NCBI RefSeq assembly: GCF_041360795.1
Contig: NZ_JBFUPW010000002.1
Location: forward strand, 434,001 to 498,000
DNA: 64,000 bases
Origin: Arthrobacter_E sp041360795
GTDB lineage: Bacteria > Actinomycetota > Actinomycetes > Actinomycetales > Micrococcaceae
Direction of reading: 5' to 3'
The position numbers and the translations under genes were made by a program. Positions 1 to 7,778 of the stretch are shown here, in pieces (the stretch's first letter is position 1; the number at the start of each line of letters is the position of its first letter). A model generated the notes under the pieces. That model saw only the letters and a program-made list of their open reading frames with translations, was not told the DNA's origin and ran no database searches.

Positions 1-469
1 AGTCGCCGGAGATCGCGAGACGCGAACCGTCCAGCCCCTTCTCCGCACCGTGCTCGACGATCCAGCGTGCCGTGGCGAAGTTCTGCTCGATCGCATGCGG
101 GTAGCGGGCCTCGGGCGACAGGTCATACTCCGGGAAGACGACGGCGGCGCCCACTCCCACGGCGAACTCACGGACCAGGCGGTCGTGCGTCGCCGCATTG
201 CCGAACACCCAGCCGGCGCCGTGCGTGTAGAGCACGACGGGCAGCGCCCCGGTGGCCCCTGCGGGACGGACGATACGAGCGGACAGAGGGCGTTCGCCGC
301 CGATCTCGACCCACTCCTCATCGATGGCCGGCTTCTCGACTCCCTCACCGGACTGCACGTCGATGACAGCCTTGCGCCCTTCCACGGGGCCAAGGTCGAA
401 GAGGTACGGAGGCTCGGCGGTGGCGGCCGCGAACTCGGCGGCGGCGGTTTCCAGGATCGGCTGGGACAT
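1..469 (-). CDS. alpha/beta hydrolase, HSL-like esterase (3' end cut by window edge)
   Basis: The first 156 residues of an alpha/beta hydrolase-3 (hormone-sensitive-lipase type) esterase are visible. The oxyanion-hole motif HGAGW lies at residues 83-87, and the frame leaves the window inside AISGD, the start of the expected GDSAG nucleophile elbow. The Asp and His of the triad would lie outside the window. The ATG at 469 is preceded by GGAGTG. The gene diverges from an OhrR-type regulator over three palindromes, so it is probably the regulated target. The natural substrate cannot be told from sequence; many relatives cleave short-chain esters. Family assignment is firm and physiological role is inference. 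Confidence 0.85.
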   Translation of the reverse strand, partial: MSQPILETAAAEFAAATAEPPYLFDLGPVEGRKAVIDVQSGEGVEKPAIDEEWVEIGGERPLSARIVRPAGATGALPVVLYTHGAGWVFGNAATHDRLVREFAVGVGAAVVFPEYDLSPEARYPHAIEQNFATARWIVEHGAEKGLDGSRLAISGD

Positions 470-502
470 GGCGTTCACTCCTTGATCGATGGTGCGCAAA
501 TT

Positions 503-577
503 ACCTTGCACGCAAGGAATCTATCGAAGTCTCACCTTGCGCGCAAGGTATTTATCGAAAAAACTTGCGCACAAGTT
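503..577. promoter_or_regulatory. three tandem palindromic operators
   Basis: Three related 16-bp inverted repeats lie at 503-518, 534-549 and 562-577. All share the half-site core CTTGC/GCAAG or its GCAC variant (for example ACCTTGCGCGCAAGGT at 534-549). Their centres are 31 and 28 bp apart, roughly three helical turns. The third sits between the regulator's TACCGT -10 element (579-584) and its expected -35 position. The first lies 33 bp before the hydrolase start. The simplest reading is that the adjacent MarR/OhrR protein binds here and represses both divergent genes. Confidence 0.75.
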
Positions 578-590
578 GTACCGTGGGAGG

Positions 591-1058
591 ATGGCGACAC
601 CTCAACATGGCCTCGACCTCGGCGATCAGCTGTGCTTCTCCCTCTACACCGCACAGCGCCTCGTGACGGCGGCCTACCGCCCGATTCTGGACACCCTCGG
701 GCTCACATACCCCCAGTACGTGGCGATGCTCGCGCTCTGGGAGAAGGCGCCCCAGACCATGGGTGAGCTGGGCGAGAAACTGGGCCTCGACTACGGCACC
801 GTCACCCCGCTCATCAAGAGGCTCGAAGCGACAGGGCTGGTCGTCCGCGAGAAAGTGCCGGAGGACCAGAGGAGCGTCCAGGTGAACCTCACGAGCGCGG
901 GGCAGCACCTCCGGGACAAGGCCGTCACCGTGCCGGATGCGATCGCGGACGCCATGGCCCTCGACACCGAGGAGTTCCAGACCCTCAAGGACTCCTTGGA
1001 GCACCTCAGCGCGAATGTGGCGCAGCGCCTGGGAAGCCGCGCGCCGTCCTCGGACTGA
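591..1058 (+). CDS. ohrR: MarR-family regulator, OhrR-like thiol sensor
   Basis: This 155-residue winged-helix repressor has the OhrR signature: LCFSLYTAQR with Cys15, the position of the peroxide-sensing cysteine in Bacillus OhrR, followed by LGLTYPQYVAMLALWE. The wing carries DQRSVQVNLTSAG. Starting at 591 puts the cysteine exactly at residue 15. A TACCGT -10 element ends 6 nt before this ATG, so the transcript is probably leaderless; GGGAGG abuts the ATG with no spacing and is unlikely to work as a ribosome site. The neighbour is an esterase-like hydrolase rather than Ohr peroxiredoxin, so the inducer may be an organic peroxide or another reactive electrophile. OhrR type is strong; target and inducer are inferred. 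Confidence 0.85.
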   Translation: MATPQHGLDLGDQLCFSLYTAQRLVTAAYRPILDTLGLTYPQYVAMLALWEKAPQTMGELGEKLGLDYGTVTPLIKRLEATGLVVREKVPEDQRSVQVNLTSAGQHLRDKAVTVPDAIADAMALDTEEFQTLKDSLEHLSANVAQRLGSRAPSSD

Positions 1059-1175
1059 CTTTTCGGACGCGCAACGACTTTCTGGACGCACGACGGCGCT
1101 GGGAGGCGTCAGGCGCGCATCCGCGCTTCACGGGGACTGGGGCTCAGCGGTATGCAGCTCGGTGGTGCACACGGG

Positions 1176-1514
1176 TCAGCGAGCGTTGCGCGGGCCGTTC
1201 TCGCCGTCGTCGGTCGCGATCGGAGTGCCGTTCTCCGGCTCGGCGCCGGCCTGACCAGCGCCGCTCTCCTGCCCAGCGCCGTCCTGCTGCGTGCCGTCCT
1301 GCTCCGCCGCTTCGGCCACTTCACCGCGGTAGCGGACACGACGGATGCGGCGGACCATGTCGACGATCAGGAACGCCATGATGATGACGATGAAGGCCGT
1401 GGCGAGGAAGCCCAGGAGACCCGGGGTGACCATGTCCTGCGTCAGGCCCGGCTTCAGGCCCGGGAGGGGGCTGGGGCTCGGGTCGTTGGCAAGTTGCACA
1501 AGCAGCTGGTACAC
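1176..1514 (-). CDS. small single-span membrane protein
   Basis: A 112-residue protein with a short N-terminal segment, one clear transmembrane helix (about residues 27-50, GLLGFLATAFIVIIMAFLIV), a basic stop-transfer stretch (RRIRRVRYRG) and a low-complexity acidic Gln/Gly/Ala/Glu-rich tail. It starts at GTG 1514, preceded by GAAGG at about 9 nt. It lies downstream of mca on the same strand, with hairpins between them. I do not recognise a functional domain. The topology suggests a small membrane-anchored protein with a disordered cytosolic tail. Confidence 0.7.
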   Translation of the reverse strand: MYQLLVQLANDPSPSPLPGLKPGLTQDMVTPGLLGFLATAFIVIIMAFLIVDMVRRIRRVRYRGEVAEAAEQDGTQQDGAGQESGAGQAGAEPENGTPIATDDGENGPRNAR

Positions 1515-1533
1515 GCTTCACACCTTCAGGTTC

Positions 1534-1610
1534 TGGGGGACTCCCCCAATTCTACGCCGGATAGAACTGCCCCGAGACCGGCCGGGCCCGGCCCCGGCCG
1601 AGCGTCTCGG
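1534..1610. terminator. hairpins downstream of mca
   Basis: Two hairpins lie between mca and the small membrane gene: TGGGGG/CCCCCA at 1534-1548, and a longer GC-rich structure with outer stem CCGAGAC (1572-1578) / GTCTCGG (1604-1610) enclosing GGCCGGG/CCCGGCC. They follow the mca stop on the minus strand and probably terminate or attenuate its transcript. No clear U-run follows. Confidence 0.5.
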
Positions 1611-1630
1611 CCGTCCCGGCCACACTGCCG

Positions 1631-2542
1631 TCAGCGCAGTCCGGCGAACAGATCCGTCTCGGGCACGGTGTCCCCGACCTTCGAATCGATCAGAGCGAAT
1701 TCCTCATAGGGCCAGACGCGCCGCTGCAACTCATCAGGGAACGCGAAGAAGAAGCCGTCCGGGTCGATCTGGGTGCGGTGTGCCTTGAGGGCCGCATCGC
1801 GCCGCTCAAACCAGGCGCCGACGTCGATCCGGGTGGTCGGGATGTGCAGCGGCTCGGCCTTGGACTCCAGCCACCCGTCGATCCACTCGAGCCCCTGGAT
1901 GTTGAGGCCCTCGGCCCGGGCGGCGTCCCGCAGCGCGCGCATGCGCTCCAGGCCGAGACCGCAGTCGTAGTAGAGCTTCGAGGGCTGCCAGGCGGGGCCG
2001 GTGCCCGGATAACGCTCCGGATCGCCGGCGGCGTGGTAGGCCTCCACGGCGACTTTGTGGGACATGATGTGGTCCGGGTGCGGATAGCCGCCGTTCTCGT
2101 CGTAGGCCACCACGACATGCGGACGGAACGACCGGATGAGGCTGACGAGCGGGGTGGCCGCGACGTCGAGCGGCTGCAGGGCGAAGCAGCCGTCCGGCAG
2201 CGCCGGCAGCGGCTCCCCCTCGGGAAGACCGGAGTCCACGAAGCCGAGCCACGTCTGCTGCACGCCGAGGATCCGCGCGGCGTTGTCCATTTCGAGGCGG
2301 CGGGCGCCGGCCATGTCCCGCTTCGGGTGGGCCTCGTCCACCACGTGCGGATTCTGGATGTCACCACGGGAACCGTCGGTGCACGTGGCCACGAGGACCT
2401 CGGCCCCTTCGTCCACGTATTTGGCCATCGTGGCGGCGCCCTTGCTCGACTCGTCGTCCGGGTGGGCATGAACGAACAGGACGCGGAGGGTCTCCCCGTC
2501 GTCGACGACCCGCTCCGGGGTGGCGGGGGCAGCGGCGCTCAT
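1631..2542 (-). CDS. mca: mycothiol S-conjugate amidase
   Basis: This 303-residue zinc amidase of the PIG-L/LmbE fold cleaves mycothiol S-conjugates to a mercapturic acid and GlcN-Ins, a detoxification step in mycothiol-producing actinobacteria. The zinc motif HAHPDDE is at residues 25-31, followed by SSKGAATMAKYVDEG, which is typical of Mca. A second metal region, HPDHIMSH, is present. MshB, the related biosynthetic deacetylase, has different surrounding residues, so Mca is preferred. The ATG at 2542 follows AGGAGG. The divergent DUF4307 gene begins about 70 bp away. Confidence 0.93.
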   Translation of the reverse strand: MSAAAPATPERVVDDGETLRVLFVHAHPDDESSKGAATMAKYVDEGAEVLVATCTDGSRGDIQNPHVVDEAHPKRDMAGARRLEMDNAARILGVQQTWLGFVDSGLPEGEPLPALPDGCFALQPLDVAATPLVSLIRSFRPHVVVAYDENGGYPHPDHIMSHKVAVEAYHAAGDPERYPGTGPAWQPSKLYYDCGLGLERMRALRDAARAEGLNIQGLEWIDGWLESKAEPLHIPTTRIDVGAWFERRDAALKAHRTQIDPDGFFFAFPDELQRRVWPYEEFALIDSKVGDTVPETDLFAGLR

Positions 2543-2614
2543 GGCGGCCTCCTGTGAAATGGCCCGGCACCGACGGCGGCCAGCGCGCGGGTGACGAGGA
2601 ACTAGACTGGTGTG

Positions 2615-3055
2615 GTGACGCCGAGCCAGAGCCCAACGCCGATGGAGTCCAGCCTATCCAATCGCTACGGCCGCCAGAAGCGGCCGGTCACGCGGCGTGC
2701 CAAGCTGCTGATCCTCGTGGCGGCCCTGGTGCTCGCCGTGGGCGCCGCCGGATTCCTGGCCATCCGGAACTCCGTCAGCACGGTGGACTTCAAGACTGTG
2801 AGCTTCAGCGCCAACGACCCGTCCTTCGCCGAGGTGGACTTCCAGGTGTCCAAGGACCGGGACAGCGCCGCCGTGTGCGCCATCAAGGCGCTGGATGACC
2901 ACTACGCGGTCGTCGGCTGGAAGTACGTCGACGTCCCGCCCAACGCTGCGGACTTCGGCGCGGAGAACGGCCAGACCACGCAGCGCCGTGTGACGGTGCG
3001 CACTGAATCGCTGGCGGTGTCCGGCGTCGTCGACAGCTGCTGGCTGAAACGCTGA
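2615..3055 (+). CDS. DUF4307 membrane-anchored protein
   Basis: This 146-residue protein has a basic N-terminus, one transmembrane helix (about residues 29-50, LLILVAALVLAVGAAGFLAI) and an extracytoplasmic domain ending VVDSCWLKR, matching actinobacterial DUF4307. Two conserved cysteines (in AAVCAIKAL and DSCWLKR) could form a disulfide. A TAGACT -10 at 2603-2608 stands 6 nt before GTG 2615, giving a leaderless start; GTG 2612 is the alternative. DUF4307 genes beside mca are familiar in actinobacteria, but no biochemical role is known to me. Confidence 0.85.
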   Translation: MTPSQSPTPMESSLSNRYGRQKRPVTRRAKLLILVAALVLAVGAAGFLAIRNSVSTVDFKTVSFSANDPSFAEVDFQVSKDRDSAAVCAIKALDDHYAVVGWKYVDVPPNAADFGAENGQTTQRRVTVRTESLAVSGVVDSCWLKR

Positions 3056-3081
3056 CCAAACCGGCGCCTGCCGCCGTTGAC

Positions 3082-3110
3082 TTTGGTTTGTCCACCGCTT
3101 TGCCTACACT
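3082..3110 (+). promoter_or_regulatory. candidate greA promoter
   Basis: TACACT at 3105-3110 resembles an actinobacterial -10 element, with TTTGGT at 3082-3087 17 bp upstream. A better -35 match, TTGACT at 3077-3082, is 22 bp away and too far. The implied greA leader is about 90 nt. The region lies in the 150-bp gap between the DUF4307 gene and greA. Confidence 0.4.
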
Positions 3111-3205
3111 AGGCGAATACCTTTGCCCCGTTGACCTGGTTTGCCCGTCATCCAGCGGCCAGTCAGCGGGGTTCTTTGTGGCAGTTGATCAAGAGGAGTT
3201 CTCAC

Positions 3206-3700
3206 GTGTCCAGCACCAATAGCGCATCCGCCGCGTGGCTGACCCAGGAAGCCTACGACCGTCTCAAGGCTGAGCTGGAGCACCTGTCCGGACCGGGCCG
3301 AGCCGAGATCGTTCAGAAGATCGAGGCCGCCCGCCAGGAAGGCGATCTGAAGGAGAACGGCGGCTACCACGCCGCCAAGGAGGAGCAGGGCAAGATCGAG
3401 GCCCGCATCCGCCAGCTGACCGTCCTGCTCCGTGACGCCCAGGTGGGCGCGGCGCCCGCCGACGACGGCGTCGTCGAGCCCGGCATGCTGGTGGTCGCGA
3501 AGATCGCCGGCGACGAGGAGAAGTTCCTCCTCGGTTCCCGCGAGATCGCGGGCAGCTCCGACCTCGACGTCTTCAGCGAGAAGTCCCCCCTGGGCTCGGC
3601 CATCATCGGCCACAAGGAGGGTGACACCCTCTCTTACACCGCGCCGAACGGCAAGGAGATCCCGGTCGAGATCATCTCCGCCAAGCCGTTCACCGGCTGA
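3206..3700 (+). CDS. greA: transcription elongation factor GreA
   Basis: This 164-residue GreA rescues backtracked RNA polymerase by inserting its coiled coil into the secondary channel. The N-terminal coiled coil carries the acidic tip ARQEGDLKENGGYHAAKEEQGK (abridged signature: D, E and YHAAKE), and the C-terminal domain shows SPLGSAIIGHKEGD. The start is GTG 3206 with AGGAG at 3193-3197, 8 nt upstream; upstream codons in frame lack a ribosome site. The length is close to the usual 158. It is monocistronic and followed by a perfect 28-bp inverted repeat. Confidence 0.96.
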   Translation: MSSTNSASAAWLTQEAYDRLKAELEHLSGPGRAEIVQKIEAARQEGDLKENGGYHAAKEEQGKIEARIRQLTVLLRDAQVGAAPADDGVVEPGMLVVAKIAGDEEKFLLGSREIAGSSDLDVFSEKSPLGSAIIGHKEGDTLSYTAPNGKEIPVEIISAKPFTG

Positions 3701-3717
3701 TCTCCCCTCCCCTCTTC

Positions 3718-3776
3718 GCGAGGGAACAGTTGAGGCCCCTACCCGCGCCGGGTAGGGGCCTCAACTGTTCCCTCGC
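3718..3776. repeat. perfect 28-bp inverted repeat after greA
   Basis: The arms 3718-3745 and 3749-3776 are exact reverse complements (beginning GCGAGGGAACAGTTGAGG) around the loop CGC. It sits between greA and the convergent lipoprotein gene and can terminate both directions. The stem is about twice the length of the ordinary terminators in this window (15-18 bp) and has no U-run. It belongs to the long-palindrome group described in the findings. Confidence 0.85.
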
Positions 3777-3799
3777 GCTCCTGCGGACGACGACGGCGG

Positions 3800-4351
3800 T
3801 CAGGAGCCCGTGGGCTGCGTCACCAGAAGCGCCCACCGGGCACCCGGCGGTGCAGTGACGGCGACGTCGATGCTGCCGTCGGGTGGGGCCGCCGCACTGC
3901 CGCCGAAGGTGGCGAGCTCCCCGGGAGCTGCGCAGTCTCCGCGCACGGAGTATGCAGGCTCGACGGCGGGCCGCAGGGACACCACGAGGGTTCCCTTCCC
4001 CAGGCACTGGACCGAGTAGGTCACCTGACCTTTCAGCATGTCCCGGATGTGGACATCCCAGGTCGGCTTCGTCATCCGGTCGACTTTGAGCACCACCTGT
4101 TGGGTCACCTTGGAGGTGTCCATGATCAGAGGACCGGACGACGGCGGCGGGGGCAGATAGGGGATGTCCGGGGTCGAAAGGTCCGGCGGGTGCGTGACCG
4201 TGTCCACCGGCGCCGTCACGGCCGACCCGCTCGGAGTGGGCGACCGGTCCGGTTGCGTGCCATACGGTGTGCAGCCCGCCAGCAGCGGAACCGCCAGTGC
4301 AAGAATCAGCGCGCGCCGCCCGGCGGCCGCAGCAAGATGTTCCCCCGACAT
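3800..4351 (-). CDS. lipoprotein, paralogue of the 4529-5047 product
   Basis: A 183-residue predicted lipoprotein with signal peptide and lipobox LLAGC (Cys27), then a Pro/Ser/Thr-rich linker and a small beta-rich domain. It shares two blocks with the divergent neighbour: DTS-x-VTQQVVLKVDRMT and VAVTAPPGARWALLVTQ. Its TAGGCT -10 (4358-4363) lies 6 nt before the ATG, so a leaderless transcript is likely. I do not recognise the domain. Two cysteines in the mature domain (VQCLG and GDCAAP) may pair. Confidence 0.75.
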   Translation of the reverse strand: MSGEHLAAAAGRRALILALAVPLLAGCTPYGTQPDRSPTPSGSAVTAPVDTVTHPPDLSTPDIPYLPPPPSSGPLIMDTSKVTQQVVLKVDRMTKPTWDVHIRDMLKGQVTYSVQCLGKGTLVVSLRPAVEPAYSVRGDCAAPGELATFGGSAAAPPDGSIDVAVTAPPGARWALLVTQPTGS

Positions 4352-4398
4352 GCCCCGAGCCTAGACGCCCGGCCACCCGCCGTCGAGCACCCACAAAA

Positions 4399-4469
4399 AT
4401 CGACTGCTCCACAGGATGCCGTTTCCTCCCGATTTCGGGGAGGAAACGGCATCCTGTGGAGCAGTCGAT
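4399..4469. repeat. perfect 32-bp inverted repeat between divergent lipoprotein genes
   Basis: The arms 4399-4430 and 4438-4469 are exact reverse complements with a 7-nt loop. They begin ATCGACTGCTCCACAGG. Partial CCACA/TGTGG pairing continues outside a small bulge. The element is upstream of both neighbouring genes, so it cannot simply be their terminator. The repeat at 5081-5146 shares its opening word ATCGACTGCTCC. Confidence 0.85.
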
Positions 4470-4528
4470 GTGGGGGACGACGCCGGCCAGCCCTCGACCG
4501 CGGACCCGGGCGCCTCTACACTCGGCTC

Positions 4529-5047
4529 ATGGTGGGGGCGAAGAGGGCCAGGTCGAACGCGCGGCGTGGGCTGGTGATGGCGGTGCTGCTGCCATTGCTG
4601 GCAGGATGCACGTCGACGCCGGACACGTCGTCAATACCGCGACGGACAGCCCAGTACACGCCGGACGGTTTCCCTTCACCGACCGGGTCTCCGACCACGG
4701 AACCGGTGGTGATCGACACTTCGGGTATGACCGAGAAGGTCCTCCTGAAGGTGGAACACATGACCGCGACCTCCTGGAAAGGAAGCATCCCCGGAACCGC
4801 GGGAACCGCTCTGATATTCACCGTACGATGCCGCGGCGAGGGATCCATCCTGGTACGCGAGCCCGCGCCCACGAGAGGAGCCTGGTCCGCGAACGGCCCT
4901 TGCGTCTCGCCCGGGGGACGTGGCTCCACTGGAAGCGCGGTACCCGGCTCACCCGGTGGGACCACGGAGTTCGAAGTCACCGCTCCCCCGGGCTCGGAAT
5001 GGGCGCTCCTGGTGACCGAGGCTCCGCCGGGCACACTCCTGGACTGA
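4529..5047 (+). CDS. lipoprotein, paralogue of the 3800-4351 product
   Basis: A 172-residue predicted lipoprotein with lipobox LLAGC; its Cys27 is at the same position as in the divergent paralogue. Shared blocks are DTSGMTEKVLLKVEHMT and FEVTAPPGSEWALLVTE. Mature-domain cysteines occur in VRCRG and GPCVSP. The promoter TCGACC (4494-4499), 17-bp spacer, TACACT (4517-4522), 6 nt, ATG makes a textbook leaderless start, so longer upstream starts are rejected. Function unknown. The gene lies between two palindromes of the same word family. Confidence 0.75.
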   Translation: MVGAKRARSNARRGLVMAVLLPLLAGCTSTPDTSSIPRRTAQYTPDGFPSPTGSPTTEPVVIDTSGMTEKVLLKVEHMTATSWKGSIPGTAGTALIFTVRCRGEGSILVREPAPTRGAWSANGPCVSPGGRGSTGSAVPGSPGGTTEFEVTAPPGSEWALLVTEAPPGTLLD

Positions 5048-5080
5048 ACAGCCGTTCACCGCCCGTCCTCGTCCATCGCG

Positions 5081-5146
5081 CTCATCGACTGCTCCGTGGA
5101 TGTCGTTCTGGGTGGCCAAAACGACATCCACGGAGCAATCGATGAG
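5081..5146. repeat. 27-bp inverted repeat, same word family as 4399-4469
   Basis: The arms 5081-5107 and 5120-5146 match over 27 bp with one G:T-type difference and a 12-nt loop. The arm contains ATCGACTGCTCC followed by a GGATG-CGTT block that is also in the 4399 element. It lies between convergent genes (lipoprotein and ilvA), where it may act as a bidirectional terminator. Confidence 0.8.
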
Positions 5147-5163
5147 TGGGTGGGGAGCCTGGC

Positions 5164-6402
5164 CTAGAAGTGCACCACGATCGGCTGGAAGCCCTCGGCC
5201 CGCAGCGCGTTGAGCACCACCTCGGAGTGCTCGTGGCCCTTGGTCTCCAGGTCCACCGTGATCGAGACATCGCCCATGCTGATGGAGCCACCCACACGGG
5301 TGTGATCCACGCCGGTGACGTTCGCGTCGTGCTCGGCGATGATGCGGGAGATGGTCGCCAGGGAGCCGGGACGGTCGTCGAGGAGGATCCGCACCGTCAG
5401 GAAGCGGCCTGCCGCGTACAGACCGCGCTGGATCACCTTGAGCATGAGCATCGGGTCGATGTTGCCGCCGGACAGGATGACGGCCACCTTGCCCGGGTTC
5501 TCGATCCGGCCCTCCATGAGCGCCGCCACACCCACCGCGCCGGCCGGCTCCACCACCATCTTGGCGCGTTCCAGCAGGAAGATGAGCGCACGGGCGAGGG
5601 CGTCCTCGCTGACCGTGACCACGTCGTCCACGAGTTCGCGGATGATGCTGAACGGCAGCTGCCCGGGGCGGCCCACGGCGATGCCGTCGGCCATCGTGGA
5701 GACCTTCTTCAGCGGGACGAGGGCATCCGCGGCGAGCGACGGCGGGTAGGCGGCGGCGTTCTCCGCCTGCACCCCGATCACCCGGATCTCACGGCCCAGT
5801 TCACGGGCGCGCTCCTTGATGGCCACGGAGACGCCGGCCAGGAGGCCGCCGCCGCCGACGCCCATGATGATCGTGTCCACATCGGGAACCTGGTCGAGGA
5901 TCTCGAGGCCGATCGTGCCCTGGCCCGCCACGACGTCCACGTTGTCGAACGGGTGCACGAACACGGCCCCGGACGCCTCCGCGTACCGCTGTGCCTCGGC
6001 CAGGGCCTCGTCCACGTTGTGGCCGTGCAGGATGACCTCGGCGCCGTGCCCGCGGGTCGCCGCCAGCTTCGGCAGCGCCACACCGAGCGGCATGTAGATC
6101 CGGGCCTTGATGCCGAGGGCCTTGGCCGCGGAGGCGACGCCCTGAGCGTGGTTGCCGGCCGACGCCGCGACGACGCCGCGGGCCTTCTCCTCCGGGCTCA
6201 GGCGGGCCATGCGCACGTAGGCGCCACGGACCTTGAACGAGCCCGCGCGCTGCAGGTTCTCGCACTTGAAGACCACGTCGCCACCCACCATCCGGGACAG
6301 CGCCCGGGACTTCTCGATGGGCGTGACGGTAATGACGCCGTCGAGCAATTCCTGTGCGCGGACTACGTCCTGGAGCGTGACGGGTAGGGCCTCAGTGGTC
6401 AT
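5164..6402 (-). CDS. ilvA: threonine ammonia-lyase (threonine dehydratase)
   Basis: This 412-residue PLP enzyme deaminates threonine to 2-oxobutanoate, feeding isoleucine synthesis or threonine breakdown. The PLP lysine is Lys57 in AGSFKVRGAY; the cofactor phosphate loop is VGGGGLLAG. A single C-terminal ACT-like domain (about residues 325-412) includes LDDRPGSLATISRIIAEHDANV. The length and one ACT domain fit the short IlvA/TdcB-related form rather than the 510-residue E. coli IlvA. GGAGG lies 9 nt upstream of ATG 6402 (GTG 6405 is also possible). It overlaps the end of the upstream AI-2E gene, so the two are translationally coupled. Confidence 0.92.
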   Translation of the reverse strand: MTTEALPVTLQDVVRAQELLDGVITVTPIEKSRALSRMVGGDVVFKCENLQRAGSFKVRGAYVRMARLSPEEKARGVVAASAGNHAQGVASAAKALGIKARIYMPLGVALPKLAATRGHGAEVILHGHNVDEALAEAQRYAEASGAVFVHPFDNVDVVAGQGTIGLEILDQVPDVDTIIMGVGGGGLLAGVSVAIKERARELGREIRVIGVQAENAAAYPPSLAADALVPLKKVSTMADGIAVGRPGQLPFSIIRELVDDVVTVSEDALARALIFLLERAKMVVEPAGAVGVAALMEGRIENPGKVAVILSGGNIDPMLMLKVIQRGLYAAGRFLTVRILLDDRPGSLATISRIIAEHDANVTGVDHTRVGGSISMGDVSITVDLETKGHEHSEVVLNALRAEGFQPIVVHF

Positions 6403-7687
6403 CACTGGCCGCCTCCTTGGAATTGTTCGGTTTCTCTTGCGTCCCCGGCCCGCTCACGGGGGCCGGAAGTTCAGTGCGCTCTTCAGCGGACGACGACGGC
6501 GTCTCCCCCGCCGCGGCGTCGATCTCCTCATCGGAGGTGGCCGGCGTCGTCGTGCCGTCCAGGGCGACGACGGCAGGGTCGTCGTCCCAGCCGCGTCCGG
6601 CGATGTAACGGATCGCGGTGTTCAGCGCGGCGAGGATCGGCACGGCGAACAGGGCGCCGGGGATGCCCGCCAGGAAGGAGCCCGCGGCGACGGCCAGGAT
6701 GACGCCCACCGGGTGCAGGGAGACGGCCTTGCCCATGACGAGCGGCTGCAGCACATGGCTCTCCAGCTGCTGCACGGCGAGGACGATCGCGAGCATGATG
6801 ACGGCGTTCACCAGGCCATTGGCCACGAGGGCCAGGAGCACTGCCACGGCGCCGGTGACGAGGGCGCCCACCACGGGGATGAACGAGCCGAGGAAGACCG
6901 CCAGGCCGAGGGGCAGGGCCAGGGGCACACCGATCACGGCGGCGCCGACGCCGATGCCGATCGCGTCGACGGCGGCCACGAACACCTGGATCCGGACGTA
7001 GTTGCCCACCGAGATCCAGGCCTTGCTGCCGGCGCCGTAGATGGCCGGGCGGGCCTTCTTCGGGGCCAGCCGGGTGATGAAGCCCCAGATCTGGCGGCCC
7101 TCGAGGAGGAAGAAGATCAGGATGAAGAGGGTCAGCAGGAGCCCGGCCGCGATGTGCCCGGCCCCACTGCCGACGCTCAGCGCCCCGGTCAGGATGGTGC
7201 TGCTCTGGTTCTGCACGGCGTCCACGACATTGCGGATGTAGCCGTCCAGCTGGTCGGCGGTGAGGTGCAGCGGTCCGTCCTGGAGCCAGCCCTGGATCTG
7301 CTTGAGACCTTCGAGCGCCTGACCCCACAGTTCTTTGAAGCCCACGGTGGCCTGGCGGCCGACGAAGATCAAGGTGACGGTGATGACCGCGATCAGGCCG
7401 AGCAGCGTGAGGGCGACAGAGAGACCGCGATGGATCTTGTGCCTGCTCAGCCAGCCGACCACCGGGTTCAGCAGAGCGGTGAGGAGCGCCGCGAGGAGGA
7501 GCGGGATGATCAGGAAGCTGACCTTCGAGAGCAGCCAGATGAGCGCGCCCGTGGCGAGGAGGATGACCCCCACGCGCCAGGACCAGGCCGCGGCGATCCG
7601 GATGCCGTACGGGATGTCCTCATCAAGTTCCCTGCCACGCGTCGGACGGGGCACCACTGACTGACCGTTCTTGGCTACACCTGACAT
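6392..7687 (-). CDS. AI-2E family transporter-like membrane protein
   Basis: This 431-residue polytopic protein of the AI-2E (TqsA/PerM, UPF0118) family has about eight helices. It shows a re-entrant glycine-rich region (ILIFFLLEGRQIWGF), the PLALPLGLAVFLGSFIPVVGALVTG block and the C-terminal VMGKAVSLHPVGVILAVAAGSFLAG motif, all characteristic. Both cytosolic tails are extended; the C-tail is Ser/Thr/Glu rich. Family members include exporters and Na+/H+ antiporters, so the substrate cannot be assigned. Its last codons overlap ilvA by about 10 bp. Confidence 0.88.
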   Translation of the reverse strand: MSGVAKNGQSVVPRPTRGRELDEDIPYGIRIAAAWSWRVGVILLATGALIWLLSKVSFLIIPLLLAALLTALLNPVVGWLSRHKIHRGLSVALTLLGLIAVITVTLIFVGRQATVGFKELWGQALEGLKQIQGWLQDGPLHLTADQLDGYIRNVVDAVQNQSSTILTGALSVGSGAGHIAAGLLLTLFILIFFLLEGRQIWGFITRLAPKKARPAIYGAGSKAWISVGNYVRIQVFVAAVDAIGIGVGAAVIGVPLALPLGLAVFLGSFIPVVGALVTGAVAVLLALVANGLVNAVIMLAIVLAVQQLESHVLQPLVMGKAVSLHPVGVILAVAAGSFLAGIPGALFAVPILAALNTAIRYIAGRGWDDDPAVVALDGTTTPATSDEEIDAAAGETPSSSAEERTELPAPVSGPGTQEKPNNSKEAASDDH

Positions 7688-7778
7688 GCATCAATCGTGG
7701 CGCAGCCGCCCCCCATTTGGAAATCAGGTTCGCATGGCGGGCGGGCGGAGGGGTCCGGCCGGCCGCGACGCGTTCATG

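Noticed and set aside
4049..4528. N-terminal extension of the plus-strand lipoprotein upstream of 4529
   Set aside because: It would cross the palindrome and the antisense of the paralogue, and would bury the signal peptide; the promoter fits ATG 4529.
5146..6387. 413-codon open frame on the plus strand opposite ilvA
   Set aside because: Antisense shadow of ilvA; repetitive Val/Asp/His/Gly-rich translation without homology.
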